From NCBI GenBank assembly GCA_019637335.1, contig JAHBVV010000037.1, positions 1 to 64,000 on the forward strand: DNA of 64,000 nt. Reading direction: 5' to 3'. This DNA comes from Candidatus Hydrogenedentota bacterium (GTDB taxonomy: Bacteria; Hydrogenedentota; Hydrogenedentia; Hydrogenedentales; JAEUWI01). The position numbers were made by a program, and so were the translations under genes. This document shows positions 31,926 to 42,500 of the stretch, in pieces. Within the stretch, counting starts at the first letter, position 1; each line of letters begins with the position of its first letter. Under the pieces are notes generated by a model. The model saw only the letters and a list, made by a program, of their open reading frames with translations. It was not told the DNA's origin and did not search any database.

Positions 31926-34554
31926 AACCGACCAGGCCTTTCACAATTTCCGGGACCTTTGCCAGGGCTTCGGGCAGTTTATCGGGCAGCTTTCCGCCGG
32001 CCTGGGCCATGTCGGGCTTGCCGCCGCCGCCGCCGCCGACGATGGGGGCGACTTGTTTTACGATTTCACCGGCCTTCACCTTGCTGGTAAGGTCGTTTGT
32101 CACACAGACCGCAAGCGCGACTTTGTCGTCGGCGACGCTGCCGAGGACAATGACGCCGGAGCCGATTTTGTCGCGCATGCGTTCGATGAGGCTCTTGAGG
32201 CCTTTGCCGTCCTGGCCGTCGACGCTCGCGGCGACGACCGGTATGCCCGCGACGTCTTGCGCCTGGGCGAGGAGGTCGCCAATATTCGCGGCGGCCGCGG
32301 CGGCCTTCCACTTCTCGACTTCCTTCGCCAGCTTTCGATTTTCTTCGAGGAGGATCTTGACGCGATCCTCGACGGCATCGACGCTGGTGTGGAGCAATTG
32401 CGCGGTGTGGTTCAGCTGGCGCTCGCGGGCCTGGATGGTGGCGACGCAGGGCTCGCCGCAGACGGCTTCAATGCGCCGGACGCCGGAGGAGATGGATGCC
32501 TCGCTGAGGATCTTGCAGTAGCCGATGACGCCGGTGCGGGGGACGTGCGTTCCGCCGCAGAGCTCCATGGAGAAATCGCCCATGCTGACGACGCGGACGA
32601 CGTCGTCGTACTTTTCGCCGAAGAGGGCCATGGCTCCGGCGGCGCGGGCATCTTCGAGGGCTTTGAGTTCGATCTGGACGGGCTCGTCGCGCCGGATGTA
32701 GTCGTTCACGAGGCGCTCGATATCGTCGAGGCGATCGGCGTCGATGCCTTCGAAGTGGGTGAAGTCGAAGCGGAGGCGTTCCGGGGAGACCAGCGAGCCG
32801 GCCTGGTGGACGTGATCGCCGATGACATTCTGCAGGGCGGCCTGAAGCAGGTGGGTGGCGCTGTGGTGGCCTTCCGTGCGGCGTCGCGCGGCGGTGTCCA
32901 CGATGGCTTCGACCTTGTCGCCGACTTTGAGCACGCCTCCATTGACGCGGACCTGGTGGCAATGCATCTTGCCGACGACTTTCTTCACGTCGGTGACCAT
33001 GGCGTTGCCGTTCGGGCAGTCGAGCACGCCGGTATCGCCGACCTGGCCGCCGGATTCGGCGTAGAAGGGGGTCCGGTCGAGGATGATTTCGCCGTGCTGG
33101 CCTTCCTTGAGTTCGGCGACGCTCTGCTTGTCCACGATGATCGCCTTGATTTCGGCGGTGGATTCGGTGGATTCGTAGCCGACGAACTCGGTGTCTCCGT
33201 GCTGTTCGCGGACGGTGTTGTAAACGGGCGCGATTGCGTCCTGTCCGCTGCCGGCCCAGGCGCTGCGCGCCATTTCCTTCTGGCGGGCCATGGCCTTCTT
33301 GAAGCCTTGGTGGTCCACGGTGTAGCCGCGGTCCTCGGCGATGTCGGTGGCGAGGTCCAGCGGGAAGCCGTAGGTGTCGTGGAGCTTGAAGAGCTCCTCG
33401 CCCGGGGTTTCCTTGAGGCCGTCCTTGTCCATTTGCGCGAAGATGTCGTCGAGCAGGTTCATGCCGCGCGCGAGGGTGCTGCCGAAGCGCTCCTCCTCGG
33501 TCTGGATGATGCGCTGGATCTGTACGCGCTTCTCGATGAGCTCGGGGTAGTGGTGGCCCATGCGTTCCGCGACGGTGGGGGCGATCTGGTGGAGGAAGGG
33601 CTGTTCCAGGCCGAGTTCGCGGCCGAAGCGGGCGGCGCGGCGCAGCAGGCGGCGCTCGACGTAGCCGCGGCCTTCGTTGCTCGGGAGGATGCCGTCGGCA
33701 ATCATGAAGGAGAGGGCCCGGATGTGGTCCGCGATGACGCGGTAGGGCACGGGATTCTCCGCGTAGGGCACGTTTGCGATGGCCTGGGTGGCTTCGATAA
33801 TGGGGAAGATACCGTCGGTGTCGAAGACGGTTTCCTTGCCCTGCAGGAGCGCGGCGAGGCGCTCGAGGCCCATGCCGGTGTCGATGCCCCGGTTTTTCAG
33901 GGGCGGGCGGCTGCCGTCAAGTTGCTGGTCAAACTGGGGGAAAACGAGGTTCCAGAATTCGAGGAAGCGTTCCTTCGGATCATTTTCGGGGTCGGCGTTG
34001 GGGTCGATGTGCTCGCCCTTGTCGTAGAGGAGCTCCGAGCAGGGCCCGCAGGCGCCCGTGTCTCCGGCGGGGCCCCAGAAGTTGTCCTTTTCGCCGAGAC
34101 GGTGGATCCGCTTCTCCGCGACGCCGATTTCCTTGTGCCAGATATCGTAGGCTTCGTCGTCATCGCGGTATACGGAGACGTGGATGGCCTCGGGGTTGAA
34201 GCCGAGCACGTCGGTGGAGAATTCCCAGCCCCACTGGATGGCCTCGCGCTTGAAGTAGTCGCCGAAGGAGAAATTGCCCAGCATCTCGAAGAAGGTGAGG
34301 TGGCGGGAGGTTTTTCCGACTTCATCGAGGTCGTTGGCCTTGCCGCCTGCGCGGAGGCACTTCTGCGAGGTGGCGGCGCGCCGGTAGGGCACGGGGACCT
34401 CGCCGGTGTAGAAGGGCTTGAACTGCACCATACCCGCGCTGGTGAAGAGGAGGGTGGGGTCGTTGCCGGGGACGATGGTGTCGCTCCGCTCGATTACGTG
34501 GCCGCGCGCTTTGAAGAACTCGAGGTATTTTGCGCGGATTTCGTCGCTTTTCAC
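31924..34554 (-). CDS. alaS: Alanyl-tRNA synthetase
   Basis: The enzyme charges tRNA-Ala with alanine. The 876-residue length is normal. The catalytic domain starts EIRAKYLEFFKARGHVIERS and includes TSAGMVQFKPFYTGE and KTSRHLTFFEMLGNFSFGDYFK. The editing domain carries the zinc-binding HHSATHLLQAAL and MELCGGTHVPRTG motifs. The C-terminal coiled region and a glycine-rich DHHA1 domain (PIVGGGGGGKPDMAQAGG) complete it. The start is GTG at 34554 with GGAGAATACCC before it, the same ribosome-binding region as rplU. It is flanked by a repeat array at its stop codon and by a ketopantoate reductase-like gene 107 bp upstream. Confidence 0.98.
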   Translation of the reverse strand: MKSDEIRAKYLEFFKARGHVIERSDTIVPGNDPTLLFTSAGMVQFKPFYTGEVPVPYRRAATSQKCLRAGGKANDLDEVGKTSRHLTFFEMLGNFSFGDYFKREAIQWGWEFSTDVLGFNPEAIHVSVYRDDDEAYDIWHKEIGVAEKRIHRLGEKDNFWGPAGDTGACGPCSELLYDKGEHIDPNADPENDPKERFLEFWNLVFPQFDQQLDGSRPPLKNRGIDTGMGLERLAALLQGKETVFDTDGIFPIIEATQAIANVPYAENPVPYRVIADHIRALSFMIADGILPSNEGRGYVERRLLRRAARFGRELGLEQPFLHQIAPTVAERMGHHYPELIEKRVQIQRIIQTEEERFGSTLARGMNLLDDIFAQMDKDGLKETPGEELFKLHDTYGFPLDLATDIAEDRGYTVDHQGFKKAMARQKEMARSAWAGSGQDAIAPVYNTVREQHGDTEFVGYESTESTAEIKAIIVDKQSVAELKEGQHGEIILDRTPFYAESGGQVGDTGVLDCPNGNAMVTDVKKVVGKMHCHQVRVNGGVLKVGDKVEAIVDTAARRRTEGHHSATHLLQAALQNVIGDHVHQAGSLVSPERLRFDFTHFEGIDADRLDDIERLVNDYIRRDEPVQIELKALEDARAAGAMALFGEKYDDVVRVVSMGDFSMELCGGTHVPRTGVIGYCKILSEASISSGVRRIEAVCGEPCVATIQARERQLNHTAQLLHTSVDAVEDRVKILLEENRKLAKEVEKWKAAAAAANIGDLLAQAQDVAGIPVVAASVDGQDGKGLKSLIERMRDKIGSGVIVLGSVADDKVALAVCVTNDLTSKVKAGEIVKQVAPIVGGGGGGKPDMAQAGGKLPDKLPEALAKVPEIVKGLVG

Positions 34555-34661
34555 GGGTATTCTCCAGGTCGTAGGGCTTGTTTGGGGAAGTGCTTACTCT
34601 AACAAATACAGGGGTATAGGTGCACCTTTTGGCGGCGCGGTCGAAATGTGGCGGGCAGGGG

Positions 34662-35621
34662 CTACGGGCGTGCGTGGGAGGCGGCGTAGAGGCGCTCGCG
34701 CGCCTTGACGAGGCGGGTGATGGTGCGGTTGACCGGACATTCCACGCCCGAGGCTTCGCCGAAGCGGACGATGGCTCCGTTGAGTGCGTCGACTTCGGTG
34801 CGGCGGTGGAGTCGGAAGTCCTCGTGGGTGCTTCCGAAGTGGGCGGCGGTCGGGGGTACGAGTTTTTCGTAGAAGAGGTCGAGGTAGGCCTCGTGGGTGG
34901 GGGGATCGAGGGGGATGCTGCGCGCGGCGGCGACGTTGTAGAGCTCGCGGACGACATCGGCCATGATGGCGCGGGTCTCGGGGAGTTCGGGCAGGCCGCC
35001 GTAGGGCAGGTCCAGCAGGGCGCAGAGTGCGTTGAGGGCGCTGTTGTAGGCGACTTTCCGCCAGAGTTCGGCGGCGATTTGATCGGAGTAGACGGTGGGC
35101 AGGGCGGCGTCGTCAAGCGCCTGGGCCAGGGCGCGTACGCGTTCGGGATCGGGCCCGTCCGGATAGACGCCGAGGGCGGTGGGCCGCGCGATGACGGTGA
35201 CGCCGACGTGGCCGGGTTCGGGGATGTGGACGCCGAAGATGACCATGGCCTCGACGACGCGATTCCAGCCGGTGGTTTCGGCGATGGTTTCGGCGTTGCC
35301 GAGGCCATTCTGCCAGGAGCAGACGAGGGTGTGATCGGCGAGGAGGGGGGCGGCCTGGGCGATGGCGGCGGCGGTGTCGTAGGACTTCACGGCGATGAAG
35401 ACGACGTCGAAATCGCGGTCTATGACATCGGCGGCGGCGGTTACGGCGCGCATGCCGGTGATGTGGTGTTCGCCCCAGATGCCGGTGACGTGGAGGCCGC
35501 CTTCGCGGATGGCGTTCATGTGCGCGGGACGTCCGACGAGGGTGACCTGGTGTCCCGCGCGGGCGAGGAATCCTCCGAGAATACTGCCGAGCGCGCCCGC
35601 GCCCATCACCAGAACCTTCAT
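34662..35621 (-). CDS. 2-dehydropantoate 2-reductase-like protein (ketopantoate reductase family)
   Basis: The family reduces ketopantoate to pantoate with NADPH in the pathway to coenzyme A. The 319-residue protein begins MKVLVMGAGALGSILGGFLA, a Rossmann motif, and contains VFIAVKSYDTAAAI, CSWQNGLGNAETIAE and the catalytic-lysine region AELWRKVAYNSALNALCALL. The C-terminal segment HRRTEVDALNGAIVRFGEA fits too. I start it at the ATG at 35621 because the Rossmann motif begins there, after AAAGGAG; the open frame extends 53 codons upstream through a dispersed repeat. Family members also include other 2-keto acid reductases, so panE is likely but not certain. Confidence 0.88.
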   Translation of the reverse strand: MKVLVMGAGALGSILGGFLARAGHQVTLVGRPAHMNAIREGGLHVTGIWGEHHITGMRAVTAAADVIDRDFDVVFIAVKSYDTAAAIAQAAPLLADHTLVCSWQNGLGNAETIAETTGWNRVVEAMVIFGVHIPEPGHVGVTVIARPTALGVYPDGPDPERVRALAQALDDAALPTVYSDQIAAELWRKVAYNSALNALCALLDLPYGGLPELPETRAIMADVVRELYNVAAARSIPLDPPTHEAYLDLFYEKLVPPTAAHFGSTHEDFRLHRRTEVDALNGAIVRFGEASGVECPVNRTITRLVKARERLYAASHARP

Positions 35622-35708
35622 TTGTAATTGGTCTCCTTTGGGGGGAAGTTTACGGGATAGGGCGGGGGTGGCGCATCCTGTGGGTGGGGGACGGAGGGTT
35701 GGGGAGCC

Positions 35709-35792
35709 GCTCGTGTGGGGTGGTTGGGATGGATTCGGGGTTGGCGTTGCTCCAGGCACACGAAGGCGCTGGGGCGCCATCGCGTGGCACGG
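35709..35792. repeat. 85-bp hairpin repeat family, copy 1 of 6
   Basis: Starts GCTCGTGTGGGGTGG and ends in the imperfect hairpin GGCACACGAAGGCGC-TGGG-GCGCCATCGCGTGGCACGG (split here at the loop). It lies in the 219-bp gap downstream of the ComEA-like gene and upstream of the reductase gene. All six copies have the same plus-strand orientation. Confidence 0.85.
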
Positions 35793-35840
35793 GAGTGGTG
35801 GGGTGGTGTGGAGGTTGGGGTGGGTTGGGGGCTTTTCGGG

Positions 35841-36614
35841 TTAATAGACGGTGATGTGTGGGCGGAGGGTGGCCATTTTGGCGGGGCCGATGCCGCTTAC
35901 GTTTTCGAGGTCGTCGATGTGTCGGAAGGGCTGCTGGCGGCGGTGGGCGATGATTTTGGCGGCGGTGGCGGGCCCGATGCCGGGGAGTGTTTCGAGGGCG
36001 GCCTGGCTTGCGGTGTTGATGTTGATTCGGCCGGTGGCGGCGTGTTGGTTGGCGCGTTGGTTTGAACCTGGGCTTGCGGCGGCGGTGTCCGGGCTGGCGT
36101 GGGAAGCGGTGTGCTGGTCGAACTGGTACCAGGCGGAGCGGGTGTAGGCTGGGGGATTGTGGGGGTTTGCGGGGTCGCTGTAGACGCCGCCCTCCCCGCG
36201 CGCGAGCCGGGGCACGAGGAGGGTGGTTTCGTCGGCGAGGAGGGCGGAGCGGTTGATGTCGGAGAGGTCGCTTCCGGGAAGCGGGCCGCCGGCGGCGTCG
36301 AGGAGGTCTTGTACGCGGGCGCCGGGATCGAAGAAGTAGAGGCCGGGCTTTTCGACGGCTCCGAGAATGCCGACGCCGATGGGTTCGGGCGGGGGCGCGA
36401 CCGGTTCGGGGGCGGGGTTCAGTCCGGGCGGACGGGGCGCGTGGGGTTCCGGCAGGGCGGGCGCCGGTGTTGCGCGTGCCGCGAAGGTCTCTGCTTGCGG
36501 CGGGGGCGCACCGGTGGTGTCGCGCGCCGCGAGCACGGCGGCTCCGAGGAGAATGGCCCCGGCGAGGCCGAGGAGCATCCACTGCTCGCGGGCGGTGAAG
36601 AAACGGTTTTGCAT
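35841..36614 (-). CDS. ComEA-like helix-hairpin-helix DNA-binding protein
   Basis: The 257-residue protein has one N-terminal membrane helix (MLLGLAGAILLGAAVLAA) followed by a proline-rich linker. A SLBB-like domain comes next (GVGILGAVEKPGLYFFDPGA, LLVPRLARGEGG). The C-terminal double helix-hairpin-helix motif (RININTASQAALETLPGIGP and FRHIDDLENVSGIGPAKM) is the ComEA signature. ComEA binds incoming DNA at the membrane during natural transformation. The SLBB plus HhH order matches the full ComEA plan, although the linker is longer than usual. No comEC or comF is nearby. It is 50 bp from the DUF1501 gene and could be read through from that unit. Confidence 0.8.
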   Translation of the reverse strand: MQNRFFTAREQWMLLGLAGAILLGAAVLAARDTTGAPPPQAETFAARATPAPALPEPHAPRPPGLNPAPEPVAPPPEPIGVGILGAVEKPGLYFFDPGARVQDLLDAAGGPLPGSDLSDINRSALLADETTLLVPRLARGEGGVYSDPANPHNPPAYTRSAWYQFDQHTASHASPDTAAASPGSNQRANQHAATGRININTASQAALETLPGIGPATAAKIIAHRRQQPFRHIDDLENVSGIGPAKMATLRPHITVY

Positions 36615-36664
36615 GCGCGCCCCCCCGGCACGGTTCCTCTACTGCGTTTCGGTTTTTCCGCGTA

Positions 36665-38116
36665 CTACGCGATGATGTCGTTTACGATGCGCCCGTGGAC
36701 GTCCGTGAGCCGGAAGTCGCGGCCCTGGAAGCGGTAGGTGAGGCGTTCGTGGTCGATGCCCATGAGGTGCAGCATGGTGGCGTGCAGGTCGTGTACGTGG
36801 ACGGGGTCCTTGACGACGTTGTAGGAGTAGTCGTCGGTCTCGCCGTGGACGTGTCCGGGTTTGACGCCGCCGCCGGCCATCCAGATGGTGAAGTTGCGAC
36901 CGTGGTGGTCGCGGCCGTAGTTGTCGAGGTCCATGCCCTGGCAGTAGACGGTTCGGCCGAATTCGCCGCCCCAGACGACGAGGGTGTCTTCGAGTAGGCC
37001 GCGTTGCTTCAGGTCGCGGACGAGGGCGGCGGAGGCCTGGTCGACGTCGCCGCACTGGAGCGCCAGGTCGCTGGGCAGGTTGCCGTGCTGGTCCCAGCCG
37101 CGGTGGTAGAGTTGTACGAAGCGGACGCCGCGCTCGATCAGGCGTCGGGCGAGCAGGCAATTGGCGGCGTAGGTGCCGGGCTTGCGGGAATCGGCGCCGT
37201 ACATGTCGAAGATGTGGTCGGGCTCTTCGTTTACATCCATCAGATCGGGAACGGAGGTTTGCATGCGGTACGCCATTTCGTACTGCTGGATGCGGGCCTC
37301 GATCTCGGGGTCACCGAAGGCGTCGAAGGCCATGCGGTTGAGTTCGCCGAGGCTGTCGAGCATGTTGCGGCGGCTGGCGGTGGTGATTCCGGGCGGGTTG
37401 GTGAGGTAGAGGACGGGGTCCTTCCCGCTGCGGAAGTTGACGCCCTGGTGCTCGGAGGGGAGGAATCCGGAGCCCCAGAGGCGCTGGAAGAGGGCCTGGG
37501 CGTCGCGCTTTGCGCTGCCGTGGGAAATCAGCACGATGTAGCCCGGGAGGTCTTCGTTGTCGCAGCCGAGTCCATAGTTCAGCCAGGCTCCCATGCTGGG
37601 GCGTCCGGGCTGCTGGTGGCCGGTCTGGAAGAAGGTCATGGCGGGGTCGTGGTTAATCTGGTCGGTGTGGAGCGTCTTGACGACGCAGAGATCGTCGGCG
37701 ATTTTGGCGGTGTGGGGGAGCAGTTCGCTCATCCAGATGCCGGATTCGCCGTGCTGTGCGAATTTAAATTTGGACGCGACGACGGGGAAGCGGTCCTGGC
37801 CGGAGGTCATGCCGGTGAGGCGCTGTCCGCCGCGTATCGATTCCGGCAGGTCCGTGCCGTGGAGCGGGTCCATCTGGGGCTTGTAGTCGAAGAGGTCCTG
37901 CTGTGCGGGCCCTCCGGACTGGAACAGGTAGATGACGCGCTTGGCCTTCGGGGCGAAGTGGGGGTGTCCGAGGGCGCCGCGCCCGGCGGGCGGAACGGCG
38001 GCGTGGCCATTGCGGGCCATTAGCGCGCCGAGGGCGGCGACGCCGATGCCGGCGCTGGCGCGGCCGAAGAACTGGCGCCGGGTGACGTGTTGGAGTTTCT
38101 TGATTTCGAATTCCAT
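36665..38116 (-). CDS. DUF1501 family protein, Tat-exported
   Basis: The 483-residue protein belongs to the DUF1501 group, abundant in Planctomycetes and related to sulfatases/alkaline phosphatases in fold. A twin-arginine signal ([20 protein letters not shown], about residues 11-38) indicates export of a folded, probably metal-containing protein. Conserved-looking segments are [20 protein letters not shown], the [13 protein letters not shown] region, [11 protein letters not shown] and [15 protein letters not shown], with [15 protein letters not shown] near the end. In planctomycete genomes this family is typically encoded beside DUF1549/DUF1553 cytochromes; here it is the last gene of such a unit, 34 bp after the permease. 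The substrate is unknown. Confidence 0.9.
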   Translation of the reverse strand: MEFEIKKLQHVTRRQFFGRASAGIGVAALGALMARNGHAAVPPAGRGALGHPHFAPKAKRVIYLFQSGGPAQQDLFDYKPQMDPLHGTDLPESIRGGQRLTGMTSGQDRFPVVASKFKFAQHGESGIWMSELLPHTAKIADDLCVVKTLHTDQINHDPAMTFFQTGHQQPGRPSMGAWLNYGLGCDNEDLPGYIVLISHGSAKRDAQALFQRLWGSGFLPSEHQGVNFRSGKDPVLYLTNPPGITTASRRNMLDSLGELNRMAFDAFGDPEIEARIQQYEMAYRMQTSVPDLMDVNEEPDHIFDMYGADSRKPGTYAANCLLARRLIERGVRFVQLYHRGWDQHGNLPSDLALQCGDVDQASAALVRDLKQRGLLEDTLVVWGGEFGRTVYCQGMDLDNYGRDHHGRNFTIWMAGGGVKPGHVHGETDDYSYNVVKDPVHVHDLHATMLHLMGIDHERLTYRFQGRDFRLTDVHGRIVNDIIA

Positions 38117-38150
38117 GGGCCTGTCTCCAGAGATTCCTGCTACCGGGCCA

Positions 38151-39470
38151 TTATAAACCGATAAGGAACAAAATTATAGCCAGGATCGCGCCGGTAAAGG
38201 GGACGACCACGGTCAATGCCGCGACGGGCAGGTAGGCCGTGCGGTGGGTTTCGCCGCAGATGGCGCGGATGGTGGTGACGACGTAGCCATTGTGCGGGAG
38301 GGAATCGAGCCCGCCGGAGGTGATGGCGATGACGCGGTGGAGCGCGTCGGGGTCGACGCCGGCGGCTGTGTAGTGGGGTCCGAGGATGGGGAGCGCGATG
38401 GCCTGGCCGCCGGAGGAGGAGCCGGTGAGGGCGACCACGACGCTGATGGCGACGGCGGCCCCGATGAGTCCGTTTCCGGGGATGGCCTCCATGTAGGCGA
38501 GGGCTCCCTGGAAGGCGGGGGTGAGCCTGGCGATGCTTCCGAATCCGACGACGGCGCAGGTGTTGCTGATGGCGACGAGTGCGCCGAAGGTGGAGGCGGA
38601 GAGGGCGGATTCGAGGTCGACCAGATTGCGCCAGTAGATGGCGACGGAGAATATTAGGCCGGCGAGCAGCGCGACCACGAGGGCGGCGTCGCCGATACCG
38701 GCGATGACGCTGCAATAGAACGATACGGCCAGCACGAGCACGAGCGGGAAGGCTCCGAGTAGGGGGTGCGGGAGGTTTCTGTGGCGCGGGCCGGTGGCGT
38801 CGCCGCGATCCTCGAAGCGCTCGCCGCGGTCTCGGGCGCGCTTGAGCATCTTTGTGAACCACCACATGCCGGCGCAGGCCATGAAGAGGGCGACGGGGAG
38901 GCTGACTTGCCATCCGGCATAGTGGGTGGTGCCGAGGTACTTCATGGGCAGGAAGTTTTGGATTTCCATGGAGCCGGCGGAGGTCATGGTGAAGGTGCCG
39001 GAGCCGAAGGCCAGCGCGGCGGGGATGAAACGGCGGGGGAGATCGGCCTGTTTGAAGAGGCTGACGGCCATCGGGTAGACGGAGAAGGCGACCACGAAGA
39101 CGCTTATGCCGCCGTAGGTCAAGACGGCGCAGGCGAGTACGACGCCGAGTGCGGCGTGGCGTATGCCGAGTTTGCGCACGATGGCGCTGGCGACGCTGTC
39201 GGCGGCTCCACTGTCCTCCATGACCTTGCCGAACATGGCTCCGAGGAGGAACACGGGGAACCAGTCGCGGAGGAAGCCGGCGAAACCGGCCATGTAGCCG
39301 GCGAGGAAGCTGTTCCCGCCCTCGGCGGCGGGCAGGAGGAGCGGAATGCCGCTCGCGAGGGCGACGGCGACGCCGCACAGGGGCGCGGCGAGGAGGATGT
39401 TCATCCCGCGAATTGTCAGGGCGATCAGCAGGGCCAGGCCGCCAATCAGCCCGGCCATGCTGAGTATCAT
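38151..39470 (-). CDS. GntP-type permease (gluconate/organic acid:H+ symporter family)
   Basis: The 439-residue protein is strongly hydrophobic, with about twelve membrane segments. It begins [20 protein letters not shown] and contains [20 protein letters not shown], the [18 protein letters not shown] segment and the family-like [18 protein letters not shown] near the C-terminus. GntP-family members import gluconate, idonate, glycerate or similar hydroxy acids with protons. It sits between the DUF1549/1553 cytochrome gene (31 bp upstream) and the DUF1501 gene (34 bp downstream), all on one strand, so it probably transports a substrate or product of those exported proteins. A GGAAGGA site precedes the ATG. 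Confidence 0.85.
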   Translation of the reverse strand: MILSMAGLIGGLALLIALTIRGMNILLAAPLCGVAVALASGIPLLLPAAEGGNSFLAGYMAGFAGFLRDWFPVFLLGAMFGKVMEDSGAADSVASAIVRKLGIRHAALGVVLACAVLTYGGISVFVVAFSVYPMAVSLFKQADLPRRFIPAALAFGSGTFTMTSAGSMEIQNFLPMKYLGTTHYAGWQVSLPVALFMACAGMWWFTKMLKRARDRGERFEDRGDATGPRHRNLPHPLLGAFPLVLVLAVSFYCSVIAGIGDAALVVALLAGLIFSVAIYWRNLVDLESALSASTFGALVAISNTCAVVGFGSIARLTPAFQGALAYMEAIPGNGLIGAAVAISVVVALTGSSSGGQAIALPILGPHYTAAGVDPDALHRVIAITSGGLDSLPHNGYVVTTIRAICGETHRTAYLPVAALTVVVPFTGAILAIILFLIGL

Positions 39471-39501
39471 TGCCAGGGTCCTTCCGCGCGGTGTCGCGGG
39501 A

Positions 39502-42500
39502 TCAGGTCTTTGTAATGGTTTCGTCCATGTTGAGAATCACGCTTGCGACCGTACTCCAGGCGGCGAGCTCGCCGGGGTCGAGATCGGGGTTGGCGGGGGC
39601 CATTCCGACGGCCAGGAGATCGGTTGCGCGCGCCGGCTCGCTTGCGAAGGCCGCGCGCTCCTTTTCGTAGAGGCCGCGGAGGACGGCCATTTCTTCGGGC
39701 CGCGCGGGGCGCGCCAGTGTGAGGAGGAAGGCGTGGTTGATGCGCACTTCGGGCGAATCGCCGGCCTCGGTCAGCATGCGCTCGGCCAGGAATCGGGCGG
39801 CCTCGACGAACTGGGGGTCGTTCAGGAGCGCGAGGGCCTGGAGGGGGGTGTTGGAGCGGCTTCGCTTAACGGTGCAGGTCTCTCGGTTGGGGGCGTCGAA
39901 GAGCATCATGGTGGGCGGCGGGCTGGTGCGCTTCCAGAAGGTGTACATGCTTCGCCGGTGCAGGTGGGGCATGTCGCCCAGCTCAAACTTCTGGGCGGTG
40001 AAGCCGGCTCCGTAGGCGACCTCTTCCCAGAGGCCGAGCGGCTGGTAGGGGCGGACGCTCGGTCCGCCGACGTCCTTGCGGAGGAGGCCGCTCACGGCGA
40101 GGGCGTTGTCGCGCACGACCTCGGCGTCGAGGCGGAAGCGCGGCCCCGTGGCGATGAGGCGCTCACCGCCGGGGATTTCCTTCAACTCGGGGCGTCGCGC
40201 GGAGGACTGGCGGTAGGTGGCGGAGGTGACGATCAGGCGGTGCATGTGGCGCACGTCCCAGCCGCTTTCCATGAATTCGGCGGCGAGCCAGTCGAGGAGG
40301 GCCGGGTGGCTGGGCATTTCGCCCTGGGAGCCGAAATCCTCGGCGGTGCGGACGAGGCCGGCCCCGAAGTATTGCTGCCAGAAGCGATTGATGGTCACGC
40401 GGGAGGTGAGCGGGTGGTTGGGGCTGACGAGCCACTCGGCCAGGCCGAGACGGTTTTTCGGGGCTTCCTCCGGCATGGGCGGCAGGACCGCGGGGACGCC
40501 GGGTTCGACTTTTTCGCCGTAGGCGTCGTACTGGCCGCGCAGGAGGACAAAGGTCTCGCGGGGCTCGGCCATTTCGCGCATCACCATGGAGGTGGGGAGT
40601 GTTTTCTCGAACGCGGTGCGCTCTTCGCGGGACTGAGCCAGTTGCGCGTCGAGGTCCCGCCACTGCGGGGAGTTTGCGCGGCGGTAGAAGGTGCGGAGCT
40701 GGGCGGATTCGGCGTCGGTGCGGGCGTCGGGGGCCTTCGCCAGGGCGAGTTCGATGCCGATGGGGAACTCGCCGGTTTGTTCGTTGGTGTTCTTGAAATA
40801 GAAGGCGTAGGCGTTGCCGTAGTTGACGACCTTCATGAGCAGTTCGTTCTCGCCGGCTTCCAGGTTCACTTCGACGCGATCCTGGTCCGCCGCGACGCCG
40901 CGCTGCGTGTTGTTGTCGTGGACGACGCGCCCGTTGAGCCAGATCTTGACGGCGTCGTTGCTGCCGACGGAGAGGGTGGTTTTGCGGGCGGTCGGGGCGA
41001 TGACCTTGCGGTAGAGATAGGTTGCGCAGACACGTCCGCTCAGGGAATGAATCTTGCCGTCTTCATAGCCGGGCACGGCGAGCTGCCACTTCTGTCGCCC
41101 GTCGGGGTAGGTGGCTTCCAGGTCGATTCCCTGTTCCGGCTCGAAGGCGGTGTTGTAGGCGGCGTCGCCGTCGGCGGCGGTGTAGGGGCCGGCGATATAC
41201 CACTGGTCGAGGCGGGCCAGGGCCATGTCCTGGTTGGCGGTGACGGCGAGGCGTACGCGCGCGGCGGCGTGCTGCGCGAACTCGCTTTCGTGCCGGATGC
41301 GCAGCTTGAGGCGCGTGCCGGAAGCGTATCCAAAGGGCGCGCGCGGGACAAAGACGGCGGTTCGGGCTCCGGGCGCCTCGTGTCCGCCGGCTCCGTATCC
41401 GGTTTCGGGTTTTCCGTCGATGGCTTTGGCGATGCCGAGGTTGGGCTGGGCGTAGTCGACATCGGCGGAGACGAATTCGAGGCGCTGGAAGTTGGGATCG
41501 CCGGTTGCGGCTCCGGTTTCGACCTCGATTTCGCTGATGACGACATTGCCGTTGTCGGAGCGCCCGATCGAGGCGTTGGGAGATGCGGGATCGGGCAGGA
41601 GTTCGAGGCGCAGGCCGGTGATTCCGGATTCAGTGAGCGCGTACTCGATTTCGTAGGTGTCCGCGGCCGGGTTTTCACCGCCGGCGAGTACGGAGCCGTC
41701 TTCCTGTACGGTGAGGTTCGATCCGCCGGTGGAGGCCGCGCTGGCGGGGGTGAGGACGCGCCATTTGTTCTGTAGGCGCGCGCGGCTGGCTTCTTCCCAG
41801 GCCGCCTGGGCCGCGTCCACCTCGGGCATGGGCCCGTCCATGGCCTCTTCGAGGGTGCGCACGCGCTCATTGAAGCGGGCGAGTTTGGCGTCCTGCGTAT
41901 CGGTGGAGGCGCGCAGGAGGGGAACCGCGTTGCCGTCGCGCCCGTCGATGCCCTGTTCTTCAATGGTGTTGAAGAACGCGTACATCTTGTAGTACTCGTC
42001 GTGGGAGATCGGGTCGTATTTGTGTTCGTGGCACTGGACGCAGGCCATGGTGAGGCCGAGCCAGACGGTGCTGGTGGCGTCGACGCGGTCCATGACGTAG
42101 GCGGTCTGGTATTCCTCCGGGATGATGCCGCCTTCGAAGTTGATCATGTGGTTGCGGTTGAATCCGCTGGCGATGAGCTGGTCCTTGGAGGGGCTTGTGA
42201 GCAGGTCGCCGGCGAGCTGTTCGACGGTGAAATCGTTGAAGGGCTTGTTTTCCTGGAACGCGCGGATGACCCAATCGCGCCAGGGCCACATGTAGCGCTC
42301 GTTGTCGATATGGTAGCCGTTGGTGTCGGAGTAGCGTGCGGCGTCGAGCCAGTAGCGGGCGAGGTGCTCGGCATGCTCGGTGGAATCGAGGAGGCGGTCG
42401 GCCAGGCGTTCGTAGGCGTCATGCCGGGGGTCCGCCATAAAGGCCTCCACCTGCTCGATGGTGGGGGGAAGGCCGGTGAGGTCGAGGTAGAGGCGGCGCA

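Noticed and set aside
31282-34602. An 1106-residue plus-strand frame opposite alaS.
   Set aside because: Antisense to a certain alanyl-tRNA synthetase gene.
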